This document shows positions 36,871 to 49,110 of a stretch of DNA of 64,000 nucleotides, in pieces (position 1 is the stretch's first letter; each line of letters starts with the position of its first letter). The stretch lies in contig CM066727.1 in assembly GCA_033961575.1 (NCBI GenBank), forward strand, positions 122,376,434 through 122,440,433, read 5' to 3'. Under the pieces are notes generated by a model. It worked only from the letters and a program-made list of their open reading frames with translations. It made no database searches and was not told the DNA's origin. Origin of the DNA: Aselliscus stoliczkanus (taxonomy: Eukaryota; Chordata; Mammalia; Chiroptera; Hipposideridae). The position numbers and the translations under genes are program-made.

Positions 36871-36874
<4 letters not shown>

Positions 36875-37388
36875 CCTGCCATATAACATGCTAAAGAAAA
36901 CTTTTTTTTAAGTATGTAAACTATTCCTCCTTTCTGGGTAAATATTCAAACTTCTCTGAATTTTTTAGAATTCATTCTCTCTCTTTCCCTCCCTCCCTCC
37001 CTCTTTCTCTGTCTCTCTCAGAGTACTAGATACTTCTTTTTAATTAAGTATAAGCAGTTTATATCCAGAAATAGAATGGGCTTTGTGGTCTAGGGAAGGA
37101 GTTCCTTCGGCCTTCATATATCCTGCCTAACTTCCTGCTTTGCTTTATCATTTGTTCTGCAGCTGTGTTAGAGGGAAGCAGAAATAATCCCTCGCCAGCT
37201 CAGATATGTATGGATTTAAGCTGAATAAACAACCAATAAAAGTATCCAAGGTTTAAAATACCCATGGAAATAGACAAATTACTAGAAAAAAAGATAAACA
37301 ATATTTTAGGAAGAAAAAAATGTACACAAAAGATGGCATTTTCCATAGTCTGGAGCAGAAAAGGTGCTTATGAGGCTACAATAACCTA

Positions 37389-38090
37389 CCGTATTTTGCT
37401 ATGTATAATGAAATGAGCTCCAGTGTATAATGTGCACCCTTGGTTTTGGCGCAAACTTTCAGGGAAAAAAACCTTTCATTTTAATTTTTTAATTCAAATT
37501 TGTATTTGTTTACATTTAGGTACTTGTTTTTTGTATTATAAAGGAATTTTAGCATTTATTTTTTAACATATTATGGTACAAGAAATGTTACGTAACAAAT
37601 AATTAAACACACAAGAACAGGTACAACGTACAAGAAATTTTACATACTGGTAACAAATTTATGGTATTTACACATCATAAAAGGCCAAGAACTCTTCATT
37701 GTTGCAAGTTTGTCGTAAGTTCAACAAAACCAATGATCATATTCCATGGTATTATTTTGCATACGGATGTCGTTATTGATTTCTAGAGTTACACTTTTAA
37801 CCATAAGCATAAATAAAAGAATTAAAAACATTTATAGGACCGGCCGAGTGGCTCAGTTGGTTAAGAGCTCGCTCAAGTGAGTGAGCTGAGCCTCTGAGCA
37901 ACAGCAGTTCAATGCCCAGCCCGAGCTGAGTTGCCACTGAGCTGCCAACAGGTAGCAGGATGGCTCAGCTAAAAACAAAACAAAACATTTTTATAGCTAC
38001 GGAATTAGCCCTACCCATGTATGATATGCATCTTTATTTTTCCCTCACAAATTTAGTTTTAAAAAGTGCATTATATACAGCAATATATGG
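37389..38090. mobile_element. Non-autonomous DNA-transposon-like element with TIRs
   Basis: The left end CCGTATTTTGCTATGTATAA and the reverse complement of the right end CCATATATTGCTGTATATAA pair as imperfect terminal inverted repeats. TA lies directly outside each end (37387-37388 and 38091-38092), as expected for Tc1/mariner- or pogo-type insertion. The interior is AT-rich with no transposase frame. A short SINE inserted later at 37838. The family is not recognised. Confidence 0.65.
37838..37981 (+). mobile_element. Monomeric tRNA-derived SINE
   Basis: Head ACCGGCCGAGTGGCTCAGTT, then a tail that stops at CAGGATGGCTCAGCT plus A-rich sequence. The near-identical target duplication AAAACATTTATAG / AAAACATTTTTATAG is at 37825-37837 and 37982-37996. 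It lies inside the TIR element. Confidence 0.82.
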
Positions 38091-38284
38091 TAATTCTGTG
38101 GGATGGTCTATTTGAAAAATATAAGATGTGGTTCCCCAACATTTTCTTGTATAGATTAAGGACACATTTAAAAACCAGGATATACTGATATTTATGAGTT
38201 GAGAAATAATTGCCCTTATCTGGATTGAAAAATTGACCTAGAGGCTGTGCATTTTGTGACTGGGCCAAGTGTACTCTTGTCCAA

Positions 38285-38530
38285 CTTCACAGCCATTGCT
38301 TAATTCTAGGTTCTCATTGTCTCTCACCCAGGTCATTACAGTAACTTCCTGACTGGCCTCCAACCATTCATTCTTACTCAGTTCAGCATTCTCACAATTA
38401 CGACATTAATTTTCATCATTCACAATCCTCCTCCCATCTCCATCCTGCTCCTGAAATTATTATCAGCTCACTGCTGCCCACATGAGGGGTGAACTCAGGT
38501 GGTCAGGAAATGGCCTTTGTTCATATAGCC
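38285..38530 (+). mobile_element. L2 LINE fragment
   Basis: Forward L2 phrases: ATTACAGTAACTTCCTGACT and GGCCTCCAACCATTCATTCT. Confidence 0.6.
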
Positions 38531-38905
38531 TTATTCCCATCACTCAGTTATCATTCAGTTTCTGCAGGGATGTGTTGAATGAAGAGTCCAAAGCCAGAAA
38601 ATTTTAACAGAAATTATATTAACTTACACATGTATGAGCTTTTCTTTAAAGGAAAGAGTGTATTATTTTTATTAAAATTTCCTTTTCATTTAGAATCATT
38701 TATATGTATTTTAATATAATTGGGATGGCTCTTTGATTATCTTTATCCTGACTGCATTAGTTGCTAGCAACTGGATATGTTCTAGAAGACTGATTGTATA
38801 ACTAGTCTACATAAATCGGTGAAAAAACAATTAACGTTCTCAGTCCTCTTGGCCATGAGAAAACGTCACCAACTACTTTTTCTTTTATCTCCATTTATTT
38901 CTTAG

Positions 38906-39055
<150 letters not shown>

Positions 39056-39544
39056 TAGTTGGTATATGCTAAGATGAGTATTAATGAGTTTATATTTTAA
39101 TTTAATGCCAGGAAGTCTGCTATTTCATAGCTGAAATAATGCCAGTTCTCATAGGTTTTGGAACTCAACAGTTACTTTCTTTTGCTCATTTTTAAACTTA
39201 ATTATACATGTAACTGACACTCACTGAATGCCCAATATTGGTGTGGCATTTTCACTTCAATTATTGCCTAATATTTTGTCTGTATGTCTTATTTTTGTAA
39301 TTTTAAGTTTCTTGAGGGTGGTAAATAGAAATTGTTTTTGCAGAAAAATCTGCATTTATTTGAAATGGCCAAAAGTCATTCATAGCCAGATTTATCGAAT
39401 AAGGTGGACAACATGGTTTTGAGCTTTGAAAAAAAAAAAAAAAGAGAATTTAAGATAATAATATGAATTTAATATGAATTTTCAACTGGACATGAAGGCA
39501 ATTCAAAATGCTCAGTCTTTCCCTCCTTAAAAAATAGTATTGAG

Positions 39545-39981
39545 GGCCGGCCGAGTGGCGCATTGGTTGAGCGCTGGTTTTGGGATGCCAGCGGCCCTGG
39601 TTCGGATCCCACGTGAGGGCCGGTGACACTGCCCTCTACAGCTAACAACAGCTCCACCTGGAGCTGGGCTGTGCGAGCCCCGGTGATGGTGTGGGCTGCA
39701 GCCCCTGCTGCAGTGGGCTGCCGTGGGCTGCAGTGAGTGGCCCGCAGCCAGCGTGAGCGGCTGGCAGCCAAGTATGAGCTGCCAGTAGCCGCGGTGAGCG
39801 ACATCCAGAGGCCAGCGACCGATCTGCCTCGTCCGGGAGGAGCGCAATGACATACCAACAGTGAAGCGGCATCCTCCGCAACTAGACTGAGGAACGGGGG
39901 GGACAGCAACTTGTCTGTTCCCCTTCCCCGATTCCCCAACGCTGTTCCCCTCCGCCAATTCCCCAATAAAATCTTTTAAAA
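39545..39981 (+). mobile_element. Long tRNA-derived SINE (T+ type tail)
   Basis: Complete forward copy: head GGCCGGCCGAGTGGCGCATT, B-box-like GGTTCGGATCC, 3' end CCAATAAAATCTTTTAAA. The latter holds a polyadenylation signal and a Pol III-terminator-like TCTTTT. The exact 16-base target duplication AAAAAATAGTATTGAG is at 39529-39544 and 39982-39997, so it is recent. Confidence 0.93.
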
Positions 39982-40139
39982 AAAAAATAGTATTGAGAAA
40001 TAGTAATGTTGTTGAAATGTATATCTAGCCTTCCTGACTATTTTGAGGGACAATTTTGTATATTCATTTTTAAAAAAATAGTTCTATTGCTTATACATGC
40101 AAGTCAATAACTGCCAATGTGGTTCATTTTTTTTAATAG

Positions 40140-40292
40140 GTTTTATTATGGAGGACTAACTTTGATGAACTCAGTTGTAAAGACGTTGTTAAAAGAAATC
40201 TGAAAAGATTACATTTTGATTCGTCACCACATCTTCTTGATATTTACCCGCGAACACCACATCCCCATGAGAGAAAGCCTGAGACCATTGAA
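40140..40292 (+). CDS. POC1B: POC1B coding exon (probably exon 9)
   Basis: Completes WD repeat 7 ([11 protein letters not shown]) and enters the linker after the propeller: [20 protein letters not shown], then [14 protein letters not shown]. In frame at both ends. The acceptor is TTTTTTTTAATAG and the donor is GTGAGTCC. Confidence 0.96.
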
Positions 40293-41056
40293 GTGAGTCC
40301 TTTGTACATTTTGGTGATGCTATTTGTAAGTGTACATTTTGGGGCTACTGGTCAAGTAGATGCTTGAAATTATACTTAATTGTATAAAATCTAGTCCTGC
40401 CTTAAAACAGCAGCACTTTGAGAAACAATTATTTTCACTAATAAAACTATAAATATGTAGGATGTCATCATTCTAAAGCCTTTCATATTTGCTCCTTGAA
40501 GGCTTAGGAATGAAACTTTAAAATTGTGTTGATAGTAATAGGAAATGAGAAATCAAATCTAAGGTCTCTGGTGACTGGGAAGCCTGAACAAGCTTAGGGA
40601 GCGCATGTGATGGCTGTCATGAGAACAGGGATCAGGGACAATAATTTTTATAACAGTTCTTGAAATAAGTATCTTCAAGCCCTTTTATTTATAGCAAAGA
40701 AAAAAAATCATTTGGATGTAAAAAGAGATGTGAGCATTAAACCTAATAATTGAGACCGTTTTACTATTTGCTTACATCTATTTTCAAATATAAAATTATC
40801 TATTTAGCTGTGGTGTTTTGTTGACAAGTTCCCTTAGGTCCTATAGATTTAAATATCCTACTGTCTTCAAAGAAAATATTCATCTTTGCTGGATACTTAG
40901 CTGGTGTTACTTTATTTCTTTCCATTTTGCACAATTCTCCTTAAGCTCTTTTTTTTCTCCCAAGAGTTGATACCTAATCATTATTTCCTGTTCATCTGAA
41001 TTTTTTTTTCAGCATTTACAGAGCTTTTCTTTGCTTTGAGTTAGAGTTCTTTTTAA
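40293..41056. other. Intronic sequence, no gene seen
   Basis: AT-rich intron start between the seventh and eighth exons of the window. Nothing recognised. Confidence 0.5.
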
Positions 41057-41510
41057 AAATTATTTTATTTTAGTTGCAATTGACATTCAACATTATTTTA
41101 TATTAGTTTCAGTTGTACAGTGTAGTGATTAGGCATTTATATGATGTGTGCAGTGATCCCCCAAATAGTCTAGTACCCATCTGGCACTATACATAGTTAT
41201 TACCATATTATTGACTATATTTCCCATGCTTTACTTTACATCCCCATGACTGTTTTGTAACTACTAATTTGTACTTCCTAGTCCCTTCACTTTTCTCATC
41301 CATCCCCCTAACCCTCTTCCCCTCTGACAACCATCAATTTGTTCTCTGTATCCATGAGTCTGTTTCTGTTTTGTTTGTTTGTTTATTGTTCTTTAGATTC
41401 CGCATATAAGGTGAGATCATATAAGGTATTTGTCTCTCTCAATCTGACTTATTTCACTTAGCATACTACCCTCTAGGTCTCACATGGTTTCTTTCTTTTT
41501 TATGGCTGAG
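41057..41510 (-). mobile_element. L1 3' end, reverse
   Basis: L1 3'UTR phrases TAGTTGCAATTGACATTCAA and TAGTACCCATCTGGCACTAT, then the C-terminal ORF2 region near 41440-41510 (TTATTTCACTTAGCATACTA). Strongly 5' truncated. Confidence 0.85.
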
Positions 41511-41684
41511 TATTTTGAATTCTTAAGACTTATTCCTGAGTGGCAATTCACAGTTGCCTCATGCACTATTCATACCCCCTTCCATGGTCTTGTGTGAAAG
41601 ATGCCCACCCCCCAATCATTTTTTAAATTTTGGTTTCCTTAGTCTTGATCTTTTCTGTTATCTCAAGTATTTCTGTTAGTCTCA

Positions 41685-41719
41685 AGGTGTGTGTGTGTGT
41701 CTGTGTGTGTGTGTGTGTT
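41685..41719. repeat. (TG)n microsatellite
   Basis: Sixteen TG units with one interruption. Confidence 0.9.
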
Positions 41720-42056
41720 TAAGTATTTAAAACTTAAGTTTTGGGGGGCTATTTTCTAGATTTTGTTTAATCTGGTAGCATTTTGGTATTTCTGTCCTAG
41801 TTTTTCCTTGGTAATGTTTATTTCCAGTCCTTTGCTGTAATTTTGGTCCATTCCAACTTCAAATCATCTTTCCAGTTCTTCAAAAAAAAGTCTTTACCAT
41901 TATGCTTTACTATTTAATCATGCTAATTATTATATCATTTTTCGCTTTTATTTCTTTGAAAGAAAGAATATAATGTAATTTGTTTGAGGTTCATCACATT
42001 TCTGTTTCAATTTCTACAATGATAGGTGTATTTTTGATCCCCTGTGTTCATATATA

Positions 42057-42182
42057 GAGCTTGCCAAAAAAAATATACACATTTTAAGAAAGGAAAAAAA
42101 CTGTATTAAAATTGTAATATTCAATATATCAATAACAAAAGATGAATACAAGTCACATGTATACATTTTTTTTGGCAACTCC
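42057..42182. mobile_element. Mariner-like MITE
   Basis: About 126 bases. The left end GAGCTTGCCAAAAAAAATAT and the reverse complement of the right end GGAGTTGCCAAAAAAAATGT form terminal inverted repeats. TA precedes the left end (42055-42056). The interior AT-rich sequence is too short for a transposase, so it is probably an internally deleted Tc1/mariner relative. Confidence 0.65.
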
Positions 42183-44073
42183 TGTGTATTCACATAAAAT
42201 ATTTGTGAAGTATATTTTAATTTGAGTTTCTTTGTGTTGTTTAACCCATGCTGTCTTTCTTGACTCAGTGTTTTTGATTCTAGCATTTCTGTGGCTTGGC
42301 TGAGCTTCACCGTCAGTGTTGTTTCTGCTGCCCTGGCAACCTCTCAGCCCCCTTTCCGGAGTGATGGGTGGCAGAGCTGCAGCCTGAGCCCTGGTCTTCT
42401 TAGTCCTCATTCAGTGATATTCCATCGCACCACACTACCTCAGCCTTGGCCATCCAAACCATTCAAGCCGTCTTCTCTGTGATTTACTGTCAGGCTTAGC
42501 CCATTTAAGAGTGCTGGACTTTCTTTAAAATGTCAACTAGTTGTCTTGTAGCTCTGTTCTGCCAGTGCAACCAGAAAACAGTAAACCAGCAGGGTTGCTT
42601 TGTGTGGCTAGGTCAGGATGGCCCAGGCCAGGAAAAGCCACTCTTAACTGGATTTTTCACATACACATTATTATTAAATACTGACTTTTCATCTTGGAAT
42701 TAGAGTTCAGTTAACACTACGGATTGTTGAGCATTGTAATTGAATTATGTTTGTGGCCCTAAGAAAGTCAGCCTGTGTGTACCCAGTTTAAATGATCTGC
42801 GAGCGCACATGCTGCTTAAATTAAGTACATGCTATGACTTATATTTGCAAACATGTCTTCATATCCTGTGATATAAAATGCCAGAGAAGTGATAGGATTC
42901 TGCATATAAACAACCAATTGTTCAATTTATTTTTCTTTAAATTCTTATAATAAAGCAGGGGTGTAAAGTTTTCTGGACAGAGAACATATTTAATATGATG
43001 AATTGTTAAATATCAAATTAGTTTTGATATTAATGTCTGGGTCCTTCATAGAGCCAAAAACTATGAGTTTAAAAATAGCACTTAGAATTCTTAGAATAGT
43101 AAGATTCAGATTAGAAGTTGTGCTATTTCATTTAGATTAAGTAAATTTTACTTTGAAATACCAAATTTTGTGGATTGAATTTTTTCCAATGCTTTAGGCA
43201 AGGTCAGCTTACATATGTTACTTTGGAAATATATGAAAATTAGCAAAACTTTTCTTTTTTTTTTGAGGTTGGAATTCATGATTAAAATCTATTATTAGAA
43301 GATGTGGAATAAATGGCATCTAAAGGATCTAATTAATTTCACTAACTCTCTTTCTGCAGTAACCATGGGTATTTCATGCCTGAGTTTGAAGCAACATAGC
43401 ATTCCTGTAATTTGCATTTTACTGTGTTTTCTATGAAGTTCATTTGAATCATGTCCTATTAAGTGTTTTCTGGGTGAGACTTTGGCCTTTCCCAGAAGCC
43501 ACCATTCACCATTGCCAAGTGCTCCCCTTGTTTGCAGATGGGGATCCTGCGGTACCAGCTGACTAAATATATAAATTATTAATTCCTACATGAATCGACA
43601 GGGTGACAGTAGGTTGCTTTTAGAGGAGATGAGAGAAGGTCACATGAAAGAAGGTCTGAAGCATAAAATCCTTCCCCTGCTGAGTGAGTGAAACAGACCC
43701 CCGGTGTCCTTTCTATTGATCTAACAGCTGGTCCTGTGCAGCGCTGCTGGCCTTGGCTTTCTATCTTAGTTAAAAACATGAGAACAACTTCTTTCTTTCT
43801 TTGGTGGGAAAGAAGCCCAATTTTCAAGTAGTGTGTCTTAGCCTGCCCCACAGTCTGCTCTGGCACATCACTAGTCATGCTGACTTCATCTTCTGACTGT
43901 CACGAGCTACACTGCACAGTCCTGTCCCCAGGCAAAAGTACACTTGCCTTTCATAGGAGGAACTTAATGTGAGTACATGACACTTGTACCCTGAGCAGCC
44001 CCCTACTCTTGTGCATATTTTGATAAGAAGACAACAGAGTCATCATTCTAAAGGGTGGTGAAGGCATCAAAAC
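42183..44073. other. Intronic sequence, no gene seen
   Basis: Mostly single-copy looking. A GC-richer island at 42290-42480 has short open frames but no recognisable domain or splice support. Confidence 0.45.
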
Positions 44074-44083
44074 AGTTATTCTA

Positions 44084-44482
44084 GGGCCGGCCGAGTGGCG
44101 CATTGGTTAAGAGTTGGCTTGGGAGCGCCAGCTCTGAGCAGCAGGGTCCCAGTTCAGATCCCACATGAGGGCCAGTGATGCGCCCTCTACAGCTAAGATA
44201 GTGAACAACAGCTCCATCTGGAGCTGGGCTGCAGTGAGGCAGTGGAGACTGTAGGCTGCAATGGAGCTGCAGTGGGCTGCCGTGAGCTACCATGAGTGGC
44301 TGGCAGCCGGCGTGAGTGGCCATCCAATGGCCATGATAATACCAACATGGGCCAGTGAAGCGACGTCCTCCACAACTAGAATGAAGAATGAAAGGACCAA
44401 CAACTTGTCTGTTCCCCTTCCCCAATTCCCCTATGCTGTTCCTCTTCCCCAATTCCAATTAACTAAAAAAAAAAAAAAATAT
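44084..44482 (+). mobile_element. Long tRNA-derived SINE, variant
   Basis: Forward copy with a CTCTGAGCAGCAGGG insertion in the tRNA-like part and a shortened body. The target duplication AGTTATTCTA is at 44074-44083 and 44483-44492. Confidence 0.88.
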
Positions 44483-44889
44483 AGTTATTCTATGAGGGTT
44501 GTAGAATATTGTAGGAAGGAATTATGGTTAGTTAGTTTAAAGAATTTATTAATAAAATAATTGTTGTAATGGTATTTAGTTTTATCATGGCCATTTGAGA
44601 AAACCTGTATGATATTTAGTAAGAAGGAAAACTTCCTTTAACTTAACCAAATATTTGTATAATAATATTTTGTGATAGTCTGGCCCTGATTCATTGTTGA
44701 AAACTATAATCAATTTAAGTCTTCAAGTTGGAGATTGGATTTTTATCTCAATCTTCTGTAAAGATTGAGAACACTATAATTTATTATTTAAAAAATGACT
44801 ACTTCTCTGCCAATTTTGTATTTTGGATCTAGCCGTGGTATATGTCGTTATTGTTTTGGGCCTCAATAAATGTCGTTCAGCAATTTACA

Positions 44890-45115
44890 TGATAATAGTA
44901 CTACTAATAATAACAACTAACACATACAACATTACTTTAATTGCTTTACATAAATTAAGTCATTTAATCTTCCTAAAAGCTTTATGAAGTGGTACCAGTT
45001 TTTATCCCATGAAAAACTGAGGCACATGCAAATTAAATCTTAAAGCTTGTAAATGGCAACACTAGAATTTCAACCCAGTCACTCTGGTTCTATTCTGTTC
45101 TTTTAACCTTTTAAT
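44890..45115 (-). mobile_element. MIR SINE
   Basis: Reverse MIR phrases: TTTAATCTTCCTAAAAGCTT, then TTTATCCCATGAAAAACTGA and GGCAACACTAGAATTTCAAC. Confidence 0.7.
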
Positions 45116-46194
45116 GTAATGCTTCTGTCTAATCAAAATTAAATTTTCTCCTGTTAACAGATATTAAGCATCTACCTATTAACAGATATTAAGCATCTAT
45201 GTGCTGAACATTGTACTATCTTTAGAGTATGCAGGAGGGAACACAATGGAATTCTTGCCCTTCAGAATTTGTTAGTAGTGGTGTTTGTGTTCATGGACTA
45301 CTAAATGTGATGACTACAGAGAACCTCAGAGTGGAATGGTTCCTGTGAGGTCCTGCAGATGACCCTCTCCCTCAGGTGTGAATTCCTCAATGATGTGCCC
45401 TGTTCAGTGATGGAGAACTCAGCCTCTCATAAGGCAGTCCACTGCGTTTCAAGGCAACTGTAGTTATTAAAGGGTTCTTGCCCATAAAAATGGAGAGCTG
45501 GAAGGTACTGTTAGTATTTCTGGAGGTTAGCTAGCAAAGAACTTAATTGTGAGTGTCACCCCCTCAGCATATTTTCTTTATGGAGAAGACTGTAAACTTG
45601 TACTTAGTAAGAATTTCCTGCTTCTTTTAATGTATGCAGCAGCAACTTGTGCTGCAGTACAGTAAAATACTGTTACATCAGCAGTTTTCCAACTTGTAGA
45701 AGTTCAAGGATTTCTCTATGAGAGATGCTGTGACCATTTACTTCCGTGTGATTTAGATTTTTTTGAGCAGTTCCAATTGCAGGTGATAAAACCAGGTTGT
45801 ATTTTTCACAGGTAAACAATTTCATTTCTCCACTAGGTGGCAGTAGATAAAAGAGAATAAAATGCCTGCAAGCAGTCTCTTTGGAAGTTAGATTGAAAGG
45901 AAAGTAGGTCATGCTCAGGTTTCTTATCTTTGCCTTACCTCTGGACTAAGAGCTGATAGGAGGGGGCTGTGTATTCTGCTCTGTGGAACAGCCAGAAAGG
46001 AACAAAGGTGTTGACAGGCTGAGCAGATAGGTCCCCATTCCCACCCTGCACAGTTTCAATCTCTGTCCTGTAGCGTGGAGATTACTAGGCACATAATGCA
46101 ATTGGCTGGATAATTATAAAAGTTTCTTAATATTTCCAAAACTATAGCTATGTACATCAAACATCATAAATGCTTTTAAAATCATTCAACTGCT
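45116..46194. other. Intronic sequence, no gene seen
   Basis: It includes a short direct repeat: TTAACAGATATTAAGCATCTA occurs twice in close tandem near 45155-45200. No coding support. Confidence 0.45.
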
Positions 46195-46640
46195 CTTACG
46201 TCAGGCTCTGTCCTTATCACCACAGTCCAGACCTGTTGCAGTAGTATCCTGCCTGTGATCCCTGCTGTATTCTTGGTACCCTACATGTCTCTGTCAGATG
46301 AATCTTTCTAAAGCAGATTTTAGCCTCCACGTTTTCTGTGCTTTCCCAAATTCCTTCACCCTTCACAGTTTGATCCTTGACAACCTCTCTTATATGCAAA
46401 AGTCATGTCGGCATTCACCTTTCTGTTCAGGAATGCTTTTTACCTTATCACTGGCTCCGTTTTTGTTTTTGTTTTCTGAACCTTCTTTGAAGCAGCCATC
46501 TTAAGGTGTTTCCTCCACAGGAATCCTTTCTCACTAGGCCCAGTCAGTTTCTTCCTTGAGATTCTTCACTGCGCTTATTGTTGGTACCATTCATATCATA
46601 TGGGTGAAATTTACTTGTTGTTATTTATAATGTTTAATAA
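46195..46640 (+). mobile_element. L2 LINE
   Basis: Forward L2 phrases: CCAGACCTGTTGCAGTAGTA, CAGATGAATCTTTCTAAAGC, TTCAGGAATGCTTTTTACCT and TTAATAAATATTTGATG at the end. Confidence 0.65.
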
Positions 46641-46659
46641 ATATTTGATGATGATGTGG

Positions 46660-47314
46660 TTTCAGTTTTTTGGTTTTTGTTTTCAAATTCGAAAATAACC
46701 TCCCTCACTCAGAAGTAGTTGCCACTCTAGTTAATTATTCCCTTGCTTTTCTTTTTGATTTACTATTTAATATACATGTTGAGTCTATAATTAGGTATTA
46801 TTTAGTTTTGGATGGTTTTAAAATTTATATACATGAAATCATATTGATTATATTTTCCTATAGCCTACTTTTTCATTTAACATTCAAATCCTGAGATTCA
46901 GACCTATGGACTCTGAATTCATACATCCATAGGCTGCTGCACATAGTTGTATTTCATTCCTTTTGCTTCTGTGTAAGTTTCCAGTGAATTTACCACAGTA
47001 GTAATTCCTACGATTTATGTATTTATTCCACTGTTATTAAATTTGGGGGGATTTCTGGTTGTGGGTTTTGTTGGTGGTAGTGGTTGCTTGCCATTACAAA
47101 CCATGCTGCTCTAAAGTGTTGGCATCTTTGGGTTTTCCAGTTTTTGCAGTTTAATAAGTATATCAAGTTATATTTTGCTTTAATCCTTTCTTTTCTAATT
47201 ACTAATGTTTCTGAAAATCTCTTCATATACTGGTTAATCATCAGTTTTACTTTTCTGTAATTTTTTTCTTGGGATTGTTGTCTTTTTCACATTGATTTGT
47301 AGGTATTTCATATT

Positions 47315-47347
<33 letters not shown>

Positions 47348-48740
47348 TTTTATTGGGGAATTGGCGGAGGAGAACAGCGTTGGGGAATCAGGGAAGGGGA
47401 ACAGACAAGTTGCTGTCTTTTTGTTCTTCAGTTTAGTTGCGGAGGACGTTGCTTCACTGTTGGTATCGTCATTGCGCTCTTCCCGGATGAGGCAGATCGG
47501 TCGCTGGCCTCTGGATGTCGCTCATCGCAGCTATTGGCAGCTCACGCTTGGCTGCCAGCCGCTCACGCTGGCTGCGGGCCACTCACTGTAGCCTATGGCA
47601 GCCCACTGCAGCAGGGGCTGCAGCCCACACCATCACCGGGGCTCGTACAGCCCAGCTCCAGGTGGAGCTGTTGTTAGCTGTAGAGGGCAGTGTCACTGGC
47701 CCTCATGTGGGATCCGAACCGGGGCCGCTGGCATCCCAAAACCAGCGCTTAACCAATGCGCCACTCGGCCGGCCCTCATATTTCTTATATATTTAGATAT
47801 TTGTCCTTTTTCAGTTTTAGACATCATACCATCTCCTTTTCCATTATCTGATTGTTAACTTTGTGGTATCCATTGTTAAATAGAAATTCTTAATTTTTGT
47901 ACAATCAAATGAATCAATTTTTTTTTTGTCCTTATGGTTTTGCTTTTGTTTAAGATGTCCATCTCAACCCTGGGTCACAAAGATACTCTTACACATTTAT
48001 TTTGATTAACTTTATAATTTTGACATAACACTTAGGTCTCGCATTTATCTGCTGTCCACCTTTGTATGTAGTAATAGGCAGCGAGCCATATAGTGAGCCA
48101 GTTTTCCAAACTATAAGTCATCTTCCCTCTATTGATCTGTGGTACTATTTTCCTTTTATATTTTCCATATACACAGGGCTCTCTCTGCATCTGAGCTCCT
48201 TACCGTAGTTCTCTATGTAGTTAAGCCTTCTGTAGTGTTCTGACATGAGTTTTGTCAGCTCACTTTTTTGTCAGCTTTTTTCCCCATAAAGGTCATACGC
48301 ATATTTGTATGTTTGTCCTGATGTATTTAAAATTTTTTGAATACATTGTAAATGATATCTTTTTAAAATTTGCATTTTCTAACTATATTGAATTGCATAC
48401 ATGCAACTGATTTTGTATATTGATTTTCAAATCTATTAAACCCTCTTATTAGTTCTAATGATATAGCAGTAGATTCTTTTGGAATTTCTCCATAGTCAAT
48501 TTTATATAATGACAATTTTATTTCTTCTGTTCCAATTCTTACATCTTAACACCTTTTATTTCCTTGTCTTAATGAACTGGCTAGGATTTTTTTCTGCATC
48601 TTTTGAGGTGGGTCATTTTCTTTTTATTATTTTTTAAATCCTCTTGTAGGTGAATTATACTGATTTTTCTAATGTAATATCAATGTTTTATTCCTGGAAT
48701 AAATTCAGCTTGGGCATGATAATCCTTTTTTTTTTTTACA
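46660..48740 (-). mobile_element. Old L1M, reverse, with long SINE inside
   Basis: Reverse L1M phrases: ATGAAATCATATTGATTATA, TTTTTCACATTGATTTGTAG, and the sequence after the SINE resuming in register (ATTTCTTATATATTTAGATA). Highly diverged; the right end is approximate. Confidence 0.65.
47319..47775 (-). mobile_element. Long tRNA-derived SINE (T+ type tail)
   Basis: Complete reverse copy with poly-T then AAAGATTTTATTGGGGAATT. The head is at 47775. The exact target duplication TCATATTTCTT is at 47308-47318 and 47776-47786. Confidence 0.92.
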
Positions 48741-48915
48741 TTGATAAATTTGATAGACTAATATTTTGTTTAAATGTTTATATCCATGTTAATGAATATA
48801 CCAATATATTTTAATTTTAGAGTATATTAGGAAATACTCTCTAAGTTGTTTCAAGTGGCATCAAGTTTCCTATGTTATAAAATCTAATATTAACTTTTCT
48901 TATGTATATATACAG

Positions 48916-48996
48916 ATTAATCCAAAGCTTGAGGTCATGGATTTGCAGACCTCTACTCCCCCTGTTGTGGATGTCCTTTCTTTTGATTCTCCCACA
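48916..48996 (+). CDS. POC1B: POC1B coding exon (probably exon 10)
   Basis: An 81-base in-frame exon from the linker after the propeller: [20 protein letters not shown] then LSFDSPT. The acceptor is TATATATACAG (a poor pyrimidine tract) and the donor is GTAAGTTT. The downstream exons that would carry the C-terminal coiled-coil (POC1) motif are not found in the remaining 15 kb. Confidence 0.95.
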
Positions 48997-49110
48997 GTAA
49001 GTTTTTTTTTTTTTTGACATTTAAGTAGTATGTAAATAATTAAATATTTATTTCGCACAATCAGTTTTCCTTAAATAGTGTGTAAAATAGAAGATAAAAA
49101 GTGAGCTAAG

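Noticed and set aside
36784..36911. 70-codon frame rich in Leu-Ser and Thr-His repeats
   Set aside because: It is a translation of the CT/CA microsatellite.
39469..39966. 165-codon minus-strand frame
   Set aside because: It lies entirely within a SINE. The same frame recurs in the other SINE copies (for example 47292-47858 and 51334-51840), so it is a repeat artefact.
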